Positions 19,795-28,540 of a DNA stretch of 64,000 bases are shown here, one piece after another; position 1 is the stretch's first letter; each line of letters starts with the position of its first letter. The translations under genes were made by a program, and so were the position numbers. The DNA is from Nitrosovibrio sp. Nv4 (lineage in GTDB: Bacteria > Pseudomonadota > Gammaproteobacteria > Burkholderiales > Nitrosomonadaceae): the NCBI RefSeq assembly GCF_900215485.1, contig NZ_OCMZ01000001.1:434001-498000 (forward strand). Reading direction: 5' to 3'. A model generated the notes under the pieces. That model was not told the DNA's origin. It did no database searches and saw nothing but the letters and a program-made list of their open reading frames with translations.

Positions 19795-20673
19795 TTATTT
19801 TCTTGGAGTTGTTTCACCCTGTAGCGCTAGTGCCCGCGAATAGAGTATATTTTTGCTTTCCCCGCTGATTTCCGCAGCGAGTTTTGCTGCCTGCCTTAAC
19901 GGCAGCTCTTGCAGTAACACTGCCAGGGTCCGCTGGGCTTGATCACTCAGTTCGCCTGGGCCCCGCGCTTCCGCCCCTGATAGTAATAACACGAATTCGC
20001 CCTTCTGCCGGTTTGAGTCAGCCTGGAGCCATGCGAGCGCTTCACCGGTAGCACAGGTATGAATTGTCTCGAACAACTTTGTCAGCTCTTTCGCGATAGT
20101 GATTTGCCGATGCACACCTAACACCTCAGCCAGATCGGAAATACACTCGAGAATGCGGTGGGGCGCTTCGTAAAATACCAGGGTATAAGGATGGGATTTT
20201 AAACTTTGCAATTCGCGTCGACGTAATCCGGCACTGGCAGGAAGAAAACCATAAAACAGAAAATGCGGCTCGGTGGCCCCTGCTACTGATAGCGCGCATA
20301 CTGCCGCGTTCACACCGGGAATCGGAACCACGTTATAGCCCTGTTCCCGTACCTGTTTTACCAGAATTCCGCCAGGGTCGGAGATTCCCGGCGTACCGGC
20401 ATCGGTAACAAGCGCTACAGCTTGTCCGCGTGAAAGTAAACCCACGATTTTTTTTGCCGTGGTGCTTTCATTGTGCCGATGCAAGGCAACCATCTTTCTT
20501 TGTATCGAATAATGGGTCAGCAAATGCCCTGTGGTTCGAGTATCCTCCGCAGCAATGACGTCTACGGCCGCAAGTACATCAAGCGCCCGCAGAGTGATGT
20601 CACGCAAATTCCCTATTGGCGTGGCAACGACGTATAACATGCCCGGCGATATTATTATTTTGGGGAAATGCAT
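19795..20673 (-). CDS. rsmI: 16S rRNA (cytidine1402-2'-O)-methyltransferase
   Basis: RsmI 2'-O-methylates C1402 of 16S rRNA in the ribosomal P site. The signatures LYVVATPIGNLRDITLRAL (residues 13-31), AAEDTRTTGHLL and LVTDAGTPGISDPG are diagnostic of this SAM-dependent tetrapyrrole-methylase-fold family. The length of 292 residues is normal. An internal start at 20640 (MLYVVAT) would remove 11 residues and match many homologues better. It is divergent from yraN, the arrangement common in proteobacteria. Confidence 0.94.
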   Translation of the reverse strand: MHFPKIIISPGMLYVVATPIGNLRDITLRALDVLAAVDVIAAEDTRTTGHLLTHYSIQRKMVALHRHNESTTAKKIVGLLSRGQAVALVTDAGTPGISDPGGILVKQVREQGYNVVPIPGVNAAVCALSVAGATEPHFLFYGFLPASAGLRRRELQSLKSHPYTLVFYEAPHRILECISDLAEVLGVHRQITIAKELTKLFETIHTCATGEALAWLQADSNRQKGEFVLLLSGAEARGPGELSDQAQRTLAVLLQELPLRQAAKLAAEISGESKNILYSRALALQGETTPRK

Positions 20674-20792
20674 TGATGAGGTGTTTGGCTAATGAGCGGA
20701 GTCAGGTGCATTGTAAGAAAGTTATTGCCGGTTTAACCGCATGTGTGCTGATATCCGATTAATGCGGGTAACACATTACTGGAGCGCTCATT

Positions 20793-21131
20793 TTGGATGG
20801 TAGCGAGGCAGAGCGATACGCAGAATCGTTTCTTCGACATCATAACCTCGTTTTGATTCAGAGAAACTACCACTGCCGGTTTGGGGAAATTGATCTCATC
20901 ATGCGTGATGGGACAACATTGGTGTTTGTTGAAGTACGGATGCGAACCAGCTCCGCCTTTGGCGGAGCAGCGGCCAGCATAACGTTGGCGAAGCAAAGAA
21001 AGTTATTACGCGCTGCACGACATTATCTCGCTTCTCTCAAGTTCGAGCCACCGTGCCGCTTCGACGCAGTATTGTTATCCGGCCATGACAGCGAGAATGT
21101 GGAATGGATCAAAAACGCTTTTGGGGAATAG
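20793..21131 (+). CDS. YraN/UPF0102 family nuclease-like protein
   Basis: A 112-residue protein of the YraN family with a restriction-endonuclease-like fold and poorly known function. The conserved core is [16 protein letters not shown] followed by [11 protein letters not shown], containing the E-D-ExK-like metal site (here EVR). The start is set at TTG 20793, with TGGAG 7 bases upstream and no better start nearby. Divergent from rsmI. Confidence 0.87.
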   Translation: MDGSEAERYAESFLRHHNLVLIQRNYHCRFGEIDLIMRDGTTLVFVEVRMRTSSAFGGAAASITLAKQRKLLRAARHYLASLKFEPPCRFDAVLLSGHDSENVEWIKNAFGE

Positions 21132-21380
21132 AACTGGAGCTGCGTGGCAATAATTCGAGGTTTTAGGTTAGACTGTTATGCTGGCCGGTAGAACCGCATG
21201 AGAGGCCTGTATTTTTAGAAATTCGGCTATTATTCAAGTACTTGACAATCAATAGATGTTTTGGTCAAATGTGAGGGCCAGTTGTATTGTTGCATTTTCC
21301 TGGTGTCTGCGTGGGAATTCTTCTTTAGAAATGACAAAATCATATGTTCAGGCGGCTAATCGTTTTAGTTAGAGGTATTG

Positions 21381-21968
21381 ATGCAAAATAGGAATTGGAG
21401 CGGGCTGATAATGCTCGCATTGCTGTTTCCCCTTCTTTCGGGCTGCGCGCTGCTGGTTGCGGGTGGCGTTGCGTCCGGCCTCGGTGCTGGGGTGGCTGTA
21501 TCCCAGGATCGGCGTACGAGTGGTATGTTCGTGGAGGATGAAGGGATTGAGATAAAGAGCGACCGTCGGATTCGCGAAAAGCTGGGCGGAAGTGTAAATG
21601 TCAATATCACCAGCTTCAACCGTAGCGTGCTGCTTACTGGAGAAGCTCAAACAGAAGCGTTGAAACGGGAGGTTGAAAAACTGGTGAGAGGCGTGGAGAA
21701 CGTACGTGGCGTCACAAACGAGATAGCAGTGGCGGGAGCGAGCTCATTCTCCTCCCGCAGTAATGACGCGTTGATTACGTCCAAGGTCAAGGCGCGTTTT
21801 ATGGATGGGGGCAAATTTCAGGTTAACCATGTGAAAGTGGTGACGGAGGACGCCGTCGTCTACCTGCTTGGCCTTGTAAGGATTAATGAGGCCGAGAGTG
21901 CTGTGGATATCGCGAGATCCACAGGTGGGGTTCGAAAGGTGGTGAAGGTTTTCGAGTACCTGGAGTGA
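21381..21968 (+). CDS. BON-domain outer membrane lipoprotein
   Basis: A 195-residue lipoprotein of the OsmY/DolP (YraP)-like group. A signal peptide ends in LLSGCALL (lipidated Cys near residue 22). Two BON domains follow. The first (about 60-120) contains SDRRIREKLGGSVNVNITSFNRSVLLTGEA. The second (about 130-195) contains DALITSKVKARFMDGGKF and VYLLGLVRINEAESAVDIARSTGGVRKVV. BON domains bind phospholipid, and DolP relatives protect the outer membrane. In many proteobacteria dolP lies near yraN and rsmI, which supports the assignment. ATG 21381 follows AGAGGT. Confidence 0.87.
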   Translation: MQNRNWSGLIMLALLFPLLSGCALLVAGGVASGLGAGVAVSQDRRTSGMFVEDEGIEIKSDRRIREKLGGSVNVNITSFNRSVLLTGEAQTEALKREVEKLVRGVENVRGVTNEIAVAGASSFSSRSNDALITSKVKARFMDGGKFQVNHVKVVTEDAVVYLLGLVRINEAESAVDIARSTGGVRKVVKVFEYLE

Positions 21969-22050
21969 CTGTTTTAGAAGGTTTTCGTTGCGTCAGGTGT
22001 TTGCGCTCTTGTCGTCGCAGGGCTGATCCAATGGCTGGTGCAGCTTCCTG

Positions 22051-23418
22051 ATGCTGTCGCCTGCTATCGTGGCACAACTTGGCTGCCTGCTTCCGTCAGA
22101 CCGGTTTTATACGGATCCGGTAGACTGTTATGCCTATGCTTACGACAATACCCGCAAACTTTTCCCCCCCGATGCGGTGGTGTTTCCTGTTACGGCGTTG
22201 GAAGTGCAAGCTGTTGTGGCGCTTTGTAATGAGTATCGCATCCCGCTTACGCCGCGCGGACGCGGCACCGGGACCTCGGGCGGAAGCCTTCCCGAGCAGG
22301 GTGGTATTGCATTATCGCTGGAACGGATGCTGCGCATTATCACGGTTGACCCTGCTAATCGCGTGATTATCGCGGAGCCCGGGGTGATTAACCAAACCGT
22401 GCAGGATGCTGCCAAGCCTTATGGTTTCTTTTGGCCGCCAGATCCCTCGAGCGCAGCTTACTCGAGCATTGGCGGGAATCTGGCCACCTCCGCAGGTGGT
22501 CCTCACGCAGTGAAGTACGGCACTACCCGTGACCATGTGCTGGGGTTGAAGGCGGTTCTGGGAAGCGGTGAAATAATCCGGACCGGTTGCTATACCACCA
22601 AAGGCGTGGTGGGCTACGATCTTACGCGGCTTTTGATAGGCTCTGAGGGCACGCTGGCCGTGATTACAGAGGCAACACTCAAGCTCACTCCCCTTCCCCA
22701 AGCCTATGGCGGTCTCACCGCGCACTACCGGGACATCGCAAGCTGTGCTGCGGCCATACTTCAGGTAATGGCGCTTCCTCAGACCCCTAGCGCGCTTGAG
22801 TTCCTCGATGCCGGCGCGCTCGGCCTGATACGCAGCCGGTATCCTGATATGTTACCAGCGAATGCTTGTGCCATGCTGATGATCGAAGTGGATGGACCCG
22901 AGCATTATATTTCGGAGGCATGCGCGGAGGTTCTATCCGCATGCCGCAATGAGGGATTGATTCATGCGGAGAAAACCGCCGATGCCTCCACCTTATGGCG
23001 CGCTCGAAAATCGCTGTCTCCATTACTACGTGATATCGCACCGAAGAAAATCAACGAGGATGTCGTTGTGCCCATTTCGGCGCTACCCGCTTTTCTGGAT
23101 GAGTTGTCACGCCTGAGCGCCAGGTTTGATATTGCAAATGTCAATTTTGGTCATGCCGGCAATGGCAATATACATGTGAATCTGCTGGTGAATCCCGAGA
23201 TTGAGGACGAAATGAAGCGTGCGGAGATGTGCCTGAACGAGATATTCGATCTGGTGATCAGACTCAATGGTACCTTGTCGGGGGAGCATGGCGTTGGTAG
23301 CGAAAAACGCGCGTATATCGGGAAAGAGATCGATTCCGCGACAATGGCCCTGATGAAACAGATCAAACGGGTATTTGACCCAAACAATATTCTAAACCCC
23401 GGGAAGCTATTTCCTTAA
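22051..23418 (+). CDS. FAD-linked oxidase, GlcD / D-lactate dehydrogenase family
   Basis: A 455-residue flavoprotein of the VAO family that oxidises a 2-hydroxy acid such as glycolate or D-lactate. The FAD-binding block TPRGRGTGTSGGSLPEQGG is at about residues 67-85. The C-terminal oxidase domain ends in GTLSGEHGVGSEKRAYI and ILNPGKLF. The window holds a second, clearly different GlcD within a glcDEF operon at 43.9 kb. This copy stands alone without E or F subunits, so D-lactate or another hydroxy acid is plausible. No strong ribosome binding site precedes ATG 22051. Confidence 0.85.
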   Translation: MLSPAIVAQLGCLLPSDRFYTDPVDCYAYAYDNTRKLFPPDAVVFPVTALEVQAVVALCNEYRIPLTPRGRGTGTSGGSLPEQGGIALSLERMLRIITVDPANRVIIAEPGVINQTVQDAAKPYGFFWPPDPSSAAYSSIGGNLATSAGGPHAVKYGTTRDHVLGLKAVLGSGEIIRTGCYTTKGVVGYDLTRLLIGSEGTLAVITEATLKLTPLPQAYGGLTAHYRDIASCAAAILQVMALPQTPSALEFLDAGALGLIRSRYPDMLPANACAMLMIEVDGPEHYISEACAEVLSACRNEGLIHAEKTADASTLWRARKSLSPLLRDIAPKKINEDVVVPISALPAFLDELSRLSARFDIANVNFGHAGNGNIHVNLLVNPEIEDEMKRAEMCLNEIFDLVIRLNGTLSGEHGVGSEKRAYIGKEIDSATMALMKQIKRVFDPNNILNPGKLFP

Positions 23419-23523
23419 TATCGGATCGCTAATGCATGTCAGCGCGAACTGCTCGACCTCTGCTTTAATCCGGTTTCAAGAGAAATCGCTACCTTCCTTT
23501 CCGGCGCATACTTCTGTCCGCCG

Positions 23524-24156
23524 TTACTTTTCCGATGCTTTTAGCAGTTCCGAAATGTCGTGTGCGAAAACATCCGCGCCTTTATCACTCGTGACATATA
23601 GCCGTAGCTTGCCGCTGGTATCGAAAATATAGGTTCCCGTGGAGTGATCCACAGTGTGATGTCCCGGGGACTCTCCGGCTTGCTTTTGAGCAACAATTTT
23701 GAATTCCTTTATTACATCTTTCGTTGCCTGCGGATTACCGGAAAGGCCAAGGAATGCGGGACTGAACGCCGAAAGATATTGCTGAAGAATTGCCGGGGTA
23801 TCGCGTTCGGGATCTACCGTTACGAATAATACTTGTACGCGGTCGGCCTGCGGGCCGAGTTTCTCCATTGCGGTGGCAAGGTTGGCCATGGTTGCGGGAC
23901 ATACATCAGGGCAATGGGTGTAACCGAAAAACAATACGACTACCTTGCCCTTGAAATCCGACAAGGTGCGCATGTTACCGGTGTGATCGGCAAGGCGAAA
24001 ATCCTTGCCGAAATTGACGCTGCTGATATCCGTTGAGAGAAATTCCGGCTTGGGCTTCGCAGCGTCGCCGCAGGCTGTTAGAAAAAGCGCCGGCAATAAA
24101 ATTATTGCCGTTAACACCAGCGCGTTAAAGGTAAAGGCCCGATAGCTCACAAGCAA
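23524..24156 (-). CDS. SCO1/SenC-family copper chaperone
   Basis: SCO proteins deliver copper to, or reduce, the CuA site of cytochrome oxidase subunit II. The 210-residue protein has an N-terminal membrane anchor/lipobox-like segment (LPALFLTACGD). The copper-binding CxxxC is in FFGYTHCPDVCPATM, and the distal histidine is probably in GHHTVDHSTGTYIFD. It is the last gene of the ctaB-side oxidase assembly cluster, 4 bases after ctaB, so it is translated from the same transcript. Confidence 0.93.
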   Translation of the reverse strand: MLVSYRAFTFNALVLTAIILLPALFLTACGDAAKPKPEFLSTDISSVNFGKDFRLADHTGNMRTLSDFKGKVVVLFFGYTHCPDVCPATMANLATAMEKLGPQADRVQVLFVTVDPERDTPAILQQYLSAFSPAFLGLSGNPQATKDVIKEFKIVAQKQAGESPGHHTVDHSTGTYIFDTSGKLRLYVTSDKGADVFAHDISELLKASEK

Positions 24157-24160
24157 CCAT

Positions 24161-25057
24161 TTAGAAACGGATGTAATGATCTACTAATAGCACGGCAAAC
24201 AACGCAGCTAAATACACGATGGAATAACGAAACGCCCTCCGCGCAAGCTCATCGCTATAATCAAGGTAGATTTTTATCGCATAGTATAGAAATATGGCAT
24301 CCAGCACTACCGCGCCTGCAAGATAAATGAGTCCACTCATTTGCGTGGCATAAGGCATCAACGTCACGGCGATGAGTATCAACGTGTATAACAAAACCTG
24401 CAAACGGGTATATTTATCGCCGTGGGTGACTGGCAGCATTGGCATGCCCACTTTCGCATACTCCAGTTTGCGGTAGAGCGCCAGCGCCCAGAAGTGTGGA
24501 GGCGTCCATGCGAAGATTATGAGGAACAGAAGTAGGGCGTCGGCGGAAACTTCGCCGGTTACCGCAGCCCAGCCAAGCACCGGCGGCATTGCGCCGGAAG
24601 CACCGCCAATGACGATGTTCTGTGGAGTATTGGGTTTCAGTATCACCGTATAGATGATTGCGTAACCGACGAAGGTTCCCAGGGTCAGCCACATGGTCAG
24701 TGGATTCACTAACTGGTGAAGCATCAGCAAGCCTGTACCACCGATCAGCGCCAGAAAGAACAGGGTCTCGGGCGACGTGACGGTGCCCCGCGGCAAGGGC
24801 CTGCCCCGCGTACGAGCCATCACCGCATCGATCTTTTGTTCAACAAGGCAATTTACCGCGGCGGCGGCGCCCGCCACGAAAGCAATTCCCACCGTGCCGA
24901 ATATCAATGCGTTTAGCGGAACAGCGCCAGGGACCGCAAGAAACATGCCGATGACGGCGGTAAAAACAATGAGGGACACCACTCTCGGCTTGGTTAACCG
25001 ATAAAACTGCTGCATACGCGATGCGGTTTGCTGCCAGGCAATACTCGTAGTAGTCAT
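24161..25057 (-). CDS. ctaB: Protoheme IX farnesyltransferase (heme O synthase)
   Basis: CtaB/CyoE attaches a farnesyl group to heme b to make heme O, the precursor of heme A. The 298-residue membrane protein has the polyprenyl-transferase motif [21 protein letters not shown] and TRLQVLLYT-type helices, with about eight or nine transmembrane segments. The start is ATG 25057, preceded by AAGGAGAGG; an in-frame extension upstream is not family-like. It normally follows ctaA in this gene order, but ctaA is missing. Confidence 0.94.
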   Translation of the reverse strand: MTTTSIAWQQTASRMQQFYRLTKPRVVSLIVFTAVIGMFLAVPGAVPLNALIFGTVGIAFVAGAAAAVNCLVEQKIDAVMARTRGRPLPRGTVTSPETLFFLALIGGTGLLMLHQLVNPLTMWLTLGTFVGYAIIYTVILKPNTPQNIVIGGASGAMPPVLGWAAVTGEVSADALLLFLIIFAWTPPHFWALALYRKLEYAKVGMPMLPVTHGDKYTRLQVLLYTLILIAVTLMPYATQMSGLIYLAGAVVLDAIFLYYAIKIYLDYSDELARRAFRYSIVYLAALFAVLLVDHYIRF

Positions 25058-25195
25058 AACGTTCCTCTCCTTATTCATCGCAGGCAATGTGCCTGCACCT
25101 AGCGATTTTCGAAAACTACAGCAATTGCCTGAAAAATTATGGGCCATTGCGGGGAGTCGGCTTTCATATCAGCATTTCCGTTGCACTCACGAGCC

Positions 25196-25801
25196 TCAGT
25201 GCCTTTTATCGGTCCCCATCGCATGTTCCAACTGGGATACCTTGAGCAACCGTTTAATATCCTTTGACATCTTTTTCGGATCCGGGTCCTTGGGAAAACG
25301 CATCATGAGATTTCCTATAGGATCGATAACGTAAATATGATCGCGCTGCGAAGTTTTCCCTTGAATCGACTTGAGGAGGTCACTATCCTTCGCGTTGATA
25401 ATCCAGGTGCCTTCAAATTCCTTCATGAGTTCAGGCTCGGGTAATTCGCCGTCATTTATCAGCCATACCCGCTCTATACGTTCCCTTTCCGCGTTTTGTA
25501 TCAGGCGCACCTGCCGCATGTAATACAGCTTCTGGCGGCATTGCTCGTCACACTTTCCGGAATCCACCGACACCAGAGCCCACTTACCTCGAAGGTCACG
25601 CACGCGGAAGATGGTCTGGTCAGCATGGTTCAACCCAGTACCCGTCAAGGTCTTTACTTCAAGCAGGTCGCCGTAATTATCGGTGCCCGGTCGTACGTTC
25701 CCGAAAAACAGCGCATAAGAAGCGATAATAGGCGCGCACAACAGTACGAACATTAAAATCAGCGTGCGCCTGCTTTTGTTAGGAGCGCTCTTGTTTGACA
25801 C
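25196..25801 (-). CDS. Membrane-anchored SCO-like thioredoxin-fold protein of the oxidase cluster
   Basis: A 201-residue protein with one N-terminal transmembrane helix (residues about 12-32, LILMFVLLCAPIIASYALFF). Its periplasmic domain resembles SCO/thioredoxin proteins. It carries a CxxxC motif (GKCDEQCRQKL) at the same place as the SCO copper site and the strand HIYVIDPIGNLMMRFP. Betaproteobacterial oxidase clusters routinely carry such a gene between SURF1 and ctaA. It overlaps the SURF1 stop by 23 bases, implying coupled translation. Probably an assembly factor; the exact role is not established. Confidence 0.8.
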   Translation of the reverse strand: MSNKSAPNKSRRTLILMFVLLCAPIIASYALFFGNVRPGTDNYGDLLEVKTLTGTGLNHADQTIFRVRDLRGKWALVSVDSGKCDEQCRQKLYYMRQVRLIQNAERERIERVWLINDGELPEPELMKEFEGTWIINAKDSDLLKSIQGKTSQRDHIYVIDPIGNLMMRFPKDPDPKKMSKDIKRLLKVSQLEHAMGTDKRH

Positions 25802-26492
25802 TTAACACCAAATAAATAATCAATACGGCCAGCGCCATCGCGAACCATTGAAACGCATAACCCGTGTTCTTGCCAGACCCGGAACCCGGCCGCACCCACT
25901 CGCGCACCAAACCGTCCTTCACGTCGTCCGTTTGCAATATCATTACCGGTTGTACTGCTAATCCTGTGGCGCTTTGATAACGCTCAAGATCGAGATTTTC
26001 CCAAACCTGCCCCGCTACCATTTCCGTTGATAGCTCCAGCGTTTTCTGGTTCGCTGTCGTCGCCACTCCCGAGACAATTACCGGTTCGTCGGACGTCGCT
26101 ATTTGCGGCAGTTTGCTACGGTCGCGATCCGCTGCTATCCAGCCCCGATTTACCAAAACATGCATTGAGCTTGTTCCAATTCTCAATGGGGTGATGACGT
26201 TATAACCAGCCAACCCCTTGTATATTTTGTTATCAAGATAAATTATGTGCTCCGGAACGTACTTTCCGCGCGCCTCGACCCGACGGTATTGAAAATCTTC
26301 CAGCTTGACTGGAACCGCTGGCAGCGCTACGGTCGGTTCTCGCGAACGGAGATCAAGCTGCTCCTGCCTTGATTCCTTTTCCCGGGCGCGGGAAAGTTGC
26401 CAGTTGCCAAGTTGCACCATTATCACTATGACAACCGCCGCAGCTACTGTTGACCATAATCGCGGCGTAAACCGCCAGCCTAAAATAGTCAT
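25779..26492 (-). CDS. SURF1 family cytochrome oxidase assembly protein
   Basis: SURF1 helps insert heme A into cytochrome oxidase subunit I. The protein is 237 residues with two transmembrane helices, one at each end (about 12-28 and about 210-230), and a periplasmic domain between them. Signatures are GNWQLSRAREKE near the first helix, VEARGKY, VLVNRGWI, and the C-terminal GYAFQWFAMALAVLIIYLVL. It is transcribed with the next gene, overlapping it by 23 bases, and is divergent from the DUF2909 gene. Confidence 0.92.
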   Translation of the reverse strand: MTILGWRFTPRLWSTVAAAVVIVIMVQLGNWQLSRAREKESRQEQLDLRSREPTVALPAVPVKLEDFQYRRVEARGKYVPEHIIYLDNKIYKGLAGYNVITPLRIGTSSMHVLVNRGWIAADRDRSKLPQIATSDEPVIVSGVATTANQKTLELSTEMVAGQVWENLDLERYQSATGLAVQPVMILQTDDVKDGLVREWVRPGSGSGKNTGYAFQWFAMALAVLIIYLVLSVKQERS

Positions 26493-26553
26493 TGGATAGT
26501 GTGCAGAACTCCGCTAAACTTAATCCTAAACACCATTATTACAGGGATTGATC

Positions 26554-26748
26554 TTGAAACTCTTCGCCGCGCTATTCATGTTCTTTATCCTTGCCAGCCT
26601 GGCATCCGCCATGTATTACCTGATCAAGGACAAAGGACAAGGAACACGGACGGTTAAGTCCTTAACCCTGCGTATCGGACTGTCGGTTCTTCTGTTTGCA
26701 TTGTTAATGCTGGGTACTTATTTTGGCATCATACCGCTGAGCCAGTAA
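26554..26748 (+). CDS. Twin transmembrane protein (DUF2909-like)
   Basis: A 64-residue protein of two hydrophobic helices (LFAALFMFFILASLASAMYY and IGLSVLLFALLMLGTYFG) joined by a short basic loop. It resembles the DUF2909 family often found between SURF1 and oxidase subunit III in betaproteobacteria. The start is uncertain: TTG 26554 has AGGGA at a suitable distance, and TTG 26548 adds two residues. It is the only plus-strand gene within the oxidase cluster. Confidence 0.75.
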   Translation: MKLFAALFMFFILASLASAMYYLIKDKGQGTRTVKSLTLRIGLSVLLFALLMLGTYFGIIPLSQ

Positions 26749-26782
26749 TCCGCTGAACCTGCGGTATGAGCGCCTAGGATCC

Positions 26783-27631
26783 TTATACCAGCCAATAAAC
26801 AAATATGAACAGTCCGAGCCAGACCACGTCCACAAAGTGCCAGTACCAGGCGACCCCCTCAAAGCCAAAGTGATTCTCTGGCGTGAAATGCCCCTTCAGC
26901 ACACGGCAATAGATGACGAACAACATGATGGAACCCAGGGTCACATGGAAGCCGTGGAAACCCGTCAGCATGAAGAACGTCGCACCATAGGCGCCGCTCG
27001 TCATTTTGAGGTTAAGCTCGGAATAGGCATGGCCATACTCATATGCCTGCAGGCCGACAAAGAGAAAGCCCAGGGCGAAAGTGAGAAACAATCCCAATTT
27101 GAGCTGTCCGCGCTTGTTCAGCTTGAGCGCCCAGTGCGCCCAGGTAACCGTCACCCCCGAGGTCAGCAACAGGACGGTATTGATGGCCGGAAGACCCCAT
27201 GGTCCCATGGGCATGAACTTATCGGTGACGCCGGGACCGGCGGTTGGCCAATCCCCAGTGAAATCCGGCCATAGCGATTTATGCTCCAGGTCGCCAAGTT
27301 CGGGAACCGAATATATCCGCATGTAGTACAGCGCACCGAAAAAGGCGGCAAAAAACATGACTTCCGAGAAAATGAACCAGCTCATCCCCCAGCGGAAGGA
27401 TTTATCCACCTGCTGGTTGAACTTGCCGCTCTCGCTTTCCCGGGCAACGGTGCCAAACCAGCCGAACAGCATGTAAATGAGCACGGCAAAACCGAATGCC
27501 AGCAACCCGTAGCCCAGCGGCATCTTATTGACCGAAAATGCCGCACCGAAACCCATGAATAACAGCGCTATCGACCCGGTGATAGGCCAAGTCGATGGCG
27601 CTGGAACGTAATAGTGACTCCCCTGGCTCAT
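26783..27631 (-). CDS. ctaE: Cytochrome c oxidase subunit III
   Basis: Subunit III of the aa3/caa3-type oxidase, an integral membrane protein that stabilises subunit I. Its 282 residues contain seven predicted helices. Family landmarks are WGMSWFIFSEVMFFAAFFGALYYMR (landmark FIFSEVMFFAAFFGALY), LLLTSGVTVTWAHWAL, GFHGFHVTLGSIML and FEGVAWYWHFVDVVWL. The gene lies in the order ctaC, ctaD, small gene, ctaG, DUF2970, ctaE. Confidence 0.96.
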   Translation of the reverse strand: MSQGSHYYVPAPSTWPITGSIALLFMGFGAAFSVNKMPLGYGLLAFGFAVLIYMLFGWFGTVARESESGKFNQQVDKSFRWGMSWFIFSEVMFFAAFFGALYYMRIYSVPELGDLEHKSLWPDFTGDWPTAGPGVTDKFMPMGPWGLPAINTVLLLTSGVTVTWAHWALKLNKRGQLKLGLFLTFALGFLFVGLQAYEYGHAYSELNLKMTSGAYGATFFMLTGFHGFHVTLGSIMLFVIYCRVLKGHFTPENHFGFEGVAWYWHFVDVVWLGLFIFVYWLV

Positions 27632-27662
27632 GCTCTTTCTCCTGCGTGTAATTGATTAATCT

Positions 27663-27866
27663 CTAATTTGTTACTAATTTGACCAGCAATATCAAGGTCA
27701 GGACAAAGAACGCTGCTCCTATAAGACCGCCAATTATTACTTGCTTTGGCGTTAAGTTGCTCGCGTCCATGTCAAGATCGCTTTGTTTTCGCACTCCGAA
27801 AAAAGCCCAGGATACCGCTTTCGCTATTTGCAAAAACGTCGCCTTGTTTTTTTTTGCCGTTGTCAT
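27663..27866 (-). CDS. DUF2970-like small membrane protein
   Basis: A 67-residue protein with a basic N-terminus, the segment AKAVSWAFFGVRKQSDLDMD, and one C-terminal transmembrane helix (VIIGGLIGAAFFVLTLILLV). This matches the DUF2970 family, which sits between ctaG and ctaE in betaproteobacterial oxidase operons. The gene begins immediately after the ctaG stop. Presumably an oxidase assembly or accessory factor; its function is not established. Confidence 0.82.
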   Translation of the reverse strand: MTTAKKNKATFLQIAKAVSWAFFGVRKQSDLDMDASNLTPKQVIIGGLIGAAFFVLTLILLVKLVTN

Positions 27867-28424
27867 TCAACTCTGATTCGTTTTGGTAGCCATACTGGCA
27901 GCGCTCGCACCCGCCAGTTCGAAAAAGGTGTATGAGATAGTGACGGTGCTGACGTCGGTTGGCAAACTCGACTCAATGATGAACTGAACTGGCATCTGTC
28001 GTGTCTCGTTTGGCTTCAATACCTGTTTGCTGAAACAAAAACACTCGAGTTTCTTCAGATGCTTGGCAAGTAATTGCGGACCATAGCTTGGTATTGCCTG
28101 GCCGTTGATCTCTCGATCGGAATTGTTTTTGACTTCATACATCACCTCCACCAATTCACCCGGATGCACACGCAAGCTGGACTGCAGGGGCTTGAACTGC
28201 CAAGGCAGTCCGCGTGTATTGGCATCAAGCTCTACCGTCACCCAGCGAGTGGTATCGACCTGGGGATTCTCCGTCAGCGTGTCCGCCTGCAACAGATTAT
28301 TAAGGCCGGTAACCTCACAAATCTTTTCGTAAAATGGGACCAATGCAAAGCCGAAGGCAAACATCACTACTGTAAATATCAGTAGCTTTTTCATTACGAC
28401 GGAATTGGCTTCGATTGTATTCAT
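27867..28424 (-). CDS. ctaG: Cytochrome c oxidase assembly protein CtaG/Cox11
   Basis: Cox11 delivers copper to the CuB centre of subunit I. The 185-residue protein has one N-terminal transmembrane helix (LLIFTVVMFAFGFALVPFY). The copper-binding motif is ECFCFSKQ, and PVQFIIESSLPTDVSTVTISYTFFE (landmark STVTISYTFF) closes the family domain. The start is placed at ATG 28424, which overlaps the TGA of the upstream 34-codon gene in a TGATG arrangement that implies translational coupling. A GTG one codon earlier is possible. Confidence 0.94.
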   Translation of the reverse strand: MNTIEANSVVMKKLLIFTVVMFAFGFALVPFYEKICEVTGLNNLLQADTLTENPQVDTTRWVTVELDANTRGLPWQFKPLQSSLRVHPGELVEVMYEVKNNSDREINGQAIPSYGPQLLAKHLKKLECFCFSKQVLKPNETRQMPVQFIIESSLPTDVSTVTISYTFFELAGASAASMATKTNQS

Positions 28425-28528
28425 CACAAGTTTTTAACAATGACCGCAACAAAAATTCCAACCACGATCACCAGCAGAAAGAGGGCTGTCCTGATTGCAC
28501 CGCGCCTTCTCTCTGCATTATCCCTCAT
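28424..28528 (-). CDS. 34-residue cytochrome oxidase small assembly protein
   Basis: A very small gene between ctaD and ctaG. The product has a basic N-terminus (MRDNAERRRGAIRTA) and a single transmembrane helix (LFLLVIVVGIFVAVIV). AGGGG precedes ATG 28528 at a suitable distance. The stop codon shares a base with the ctaG start (TGATG). Small single-helix proteins at exactly this place are annotated in betaproteobacterial oxidase operons as a cytochrome oxidase small assembly protein. The position, helix and coupling all support a real gene. Confidence 0.78.
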   Translation of the reverse strand: MRDNAERRRGAIRTALFLLVIVVGIFVAVIVKNL

Positions 28529-28540
28529 ATCAGCCCCTGT

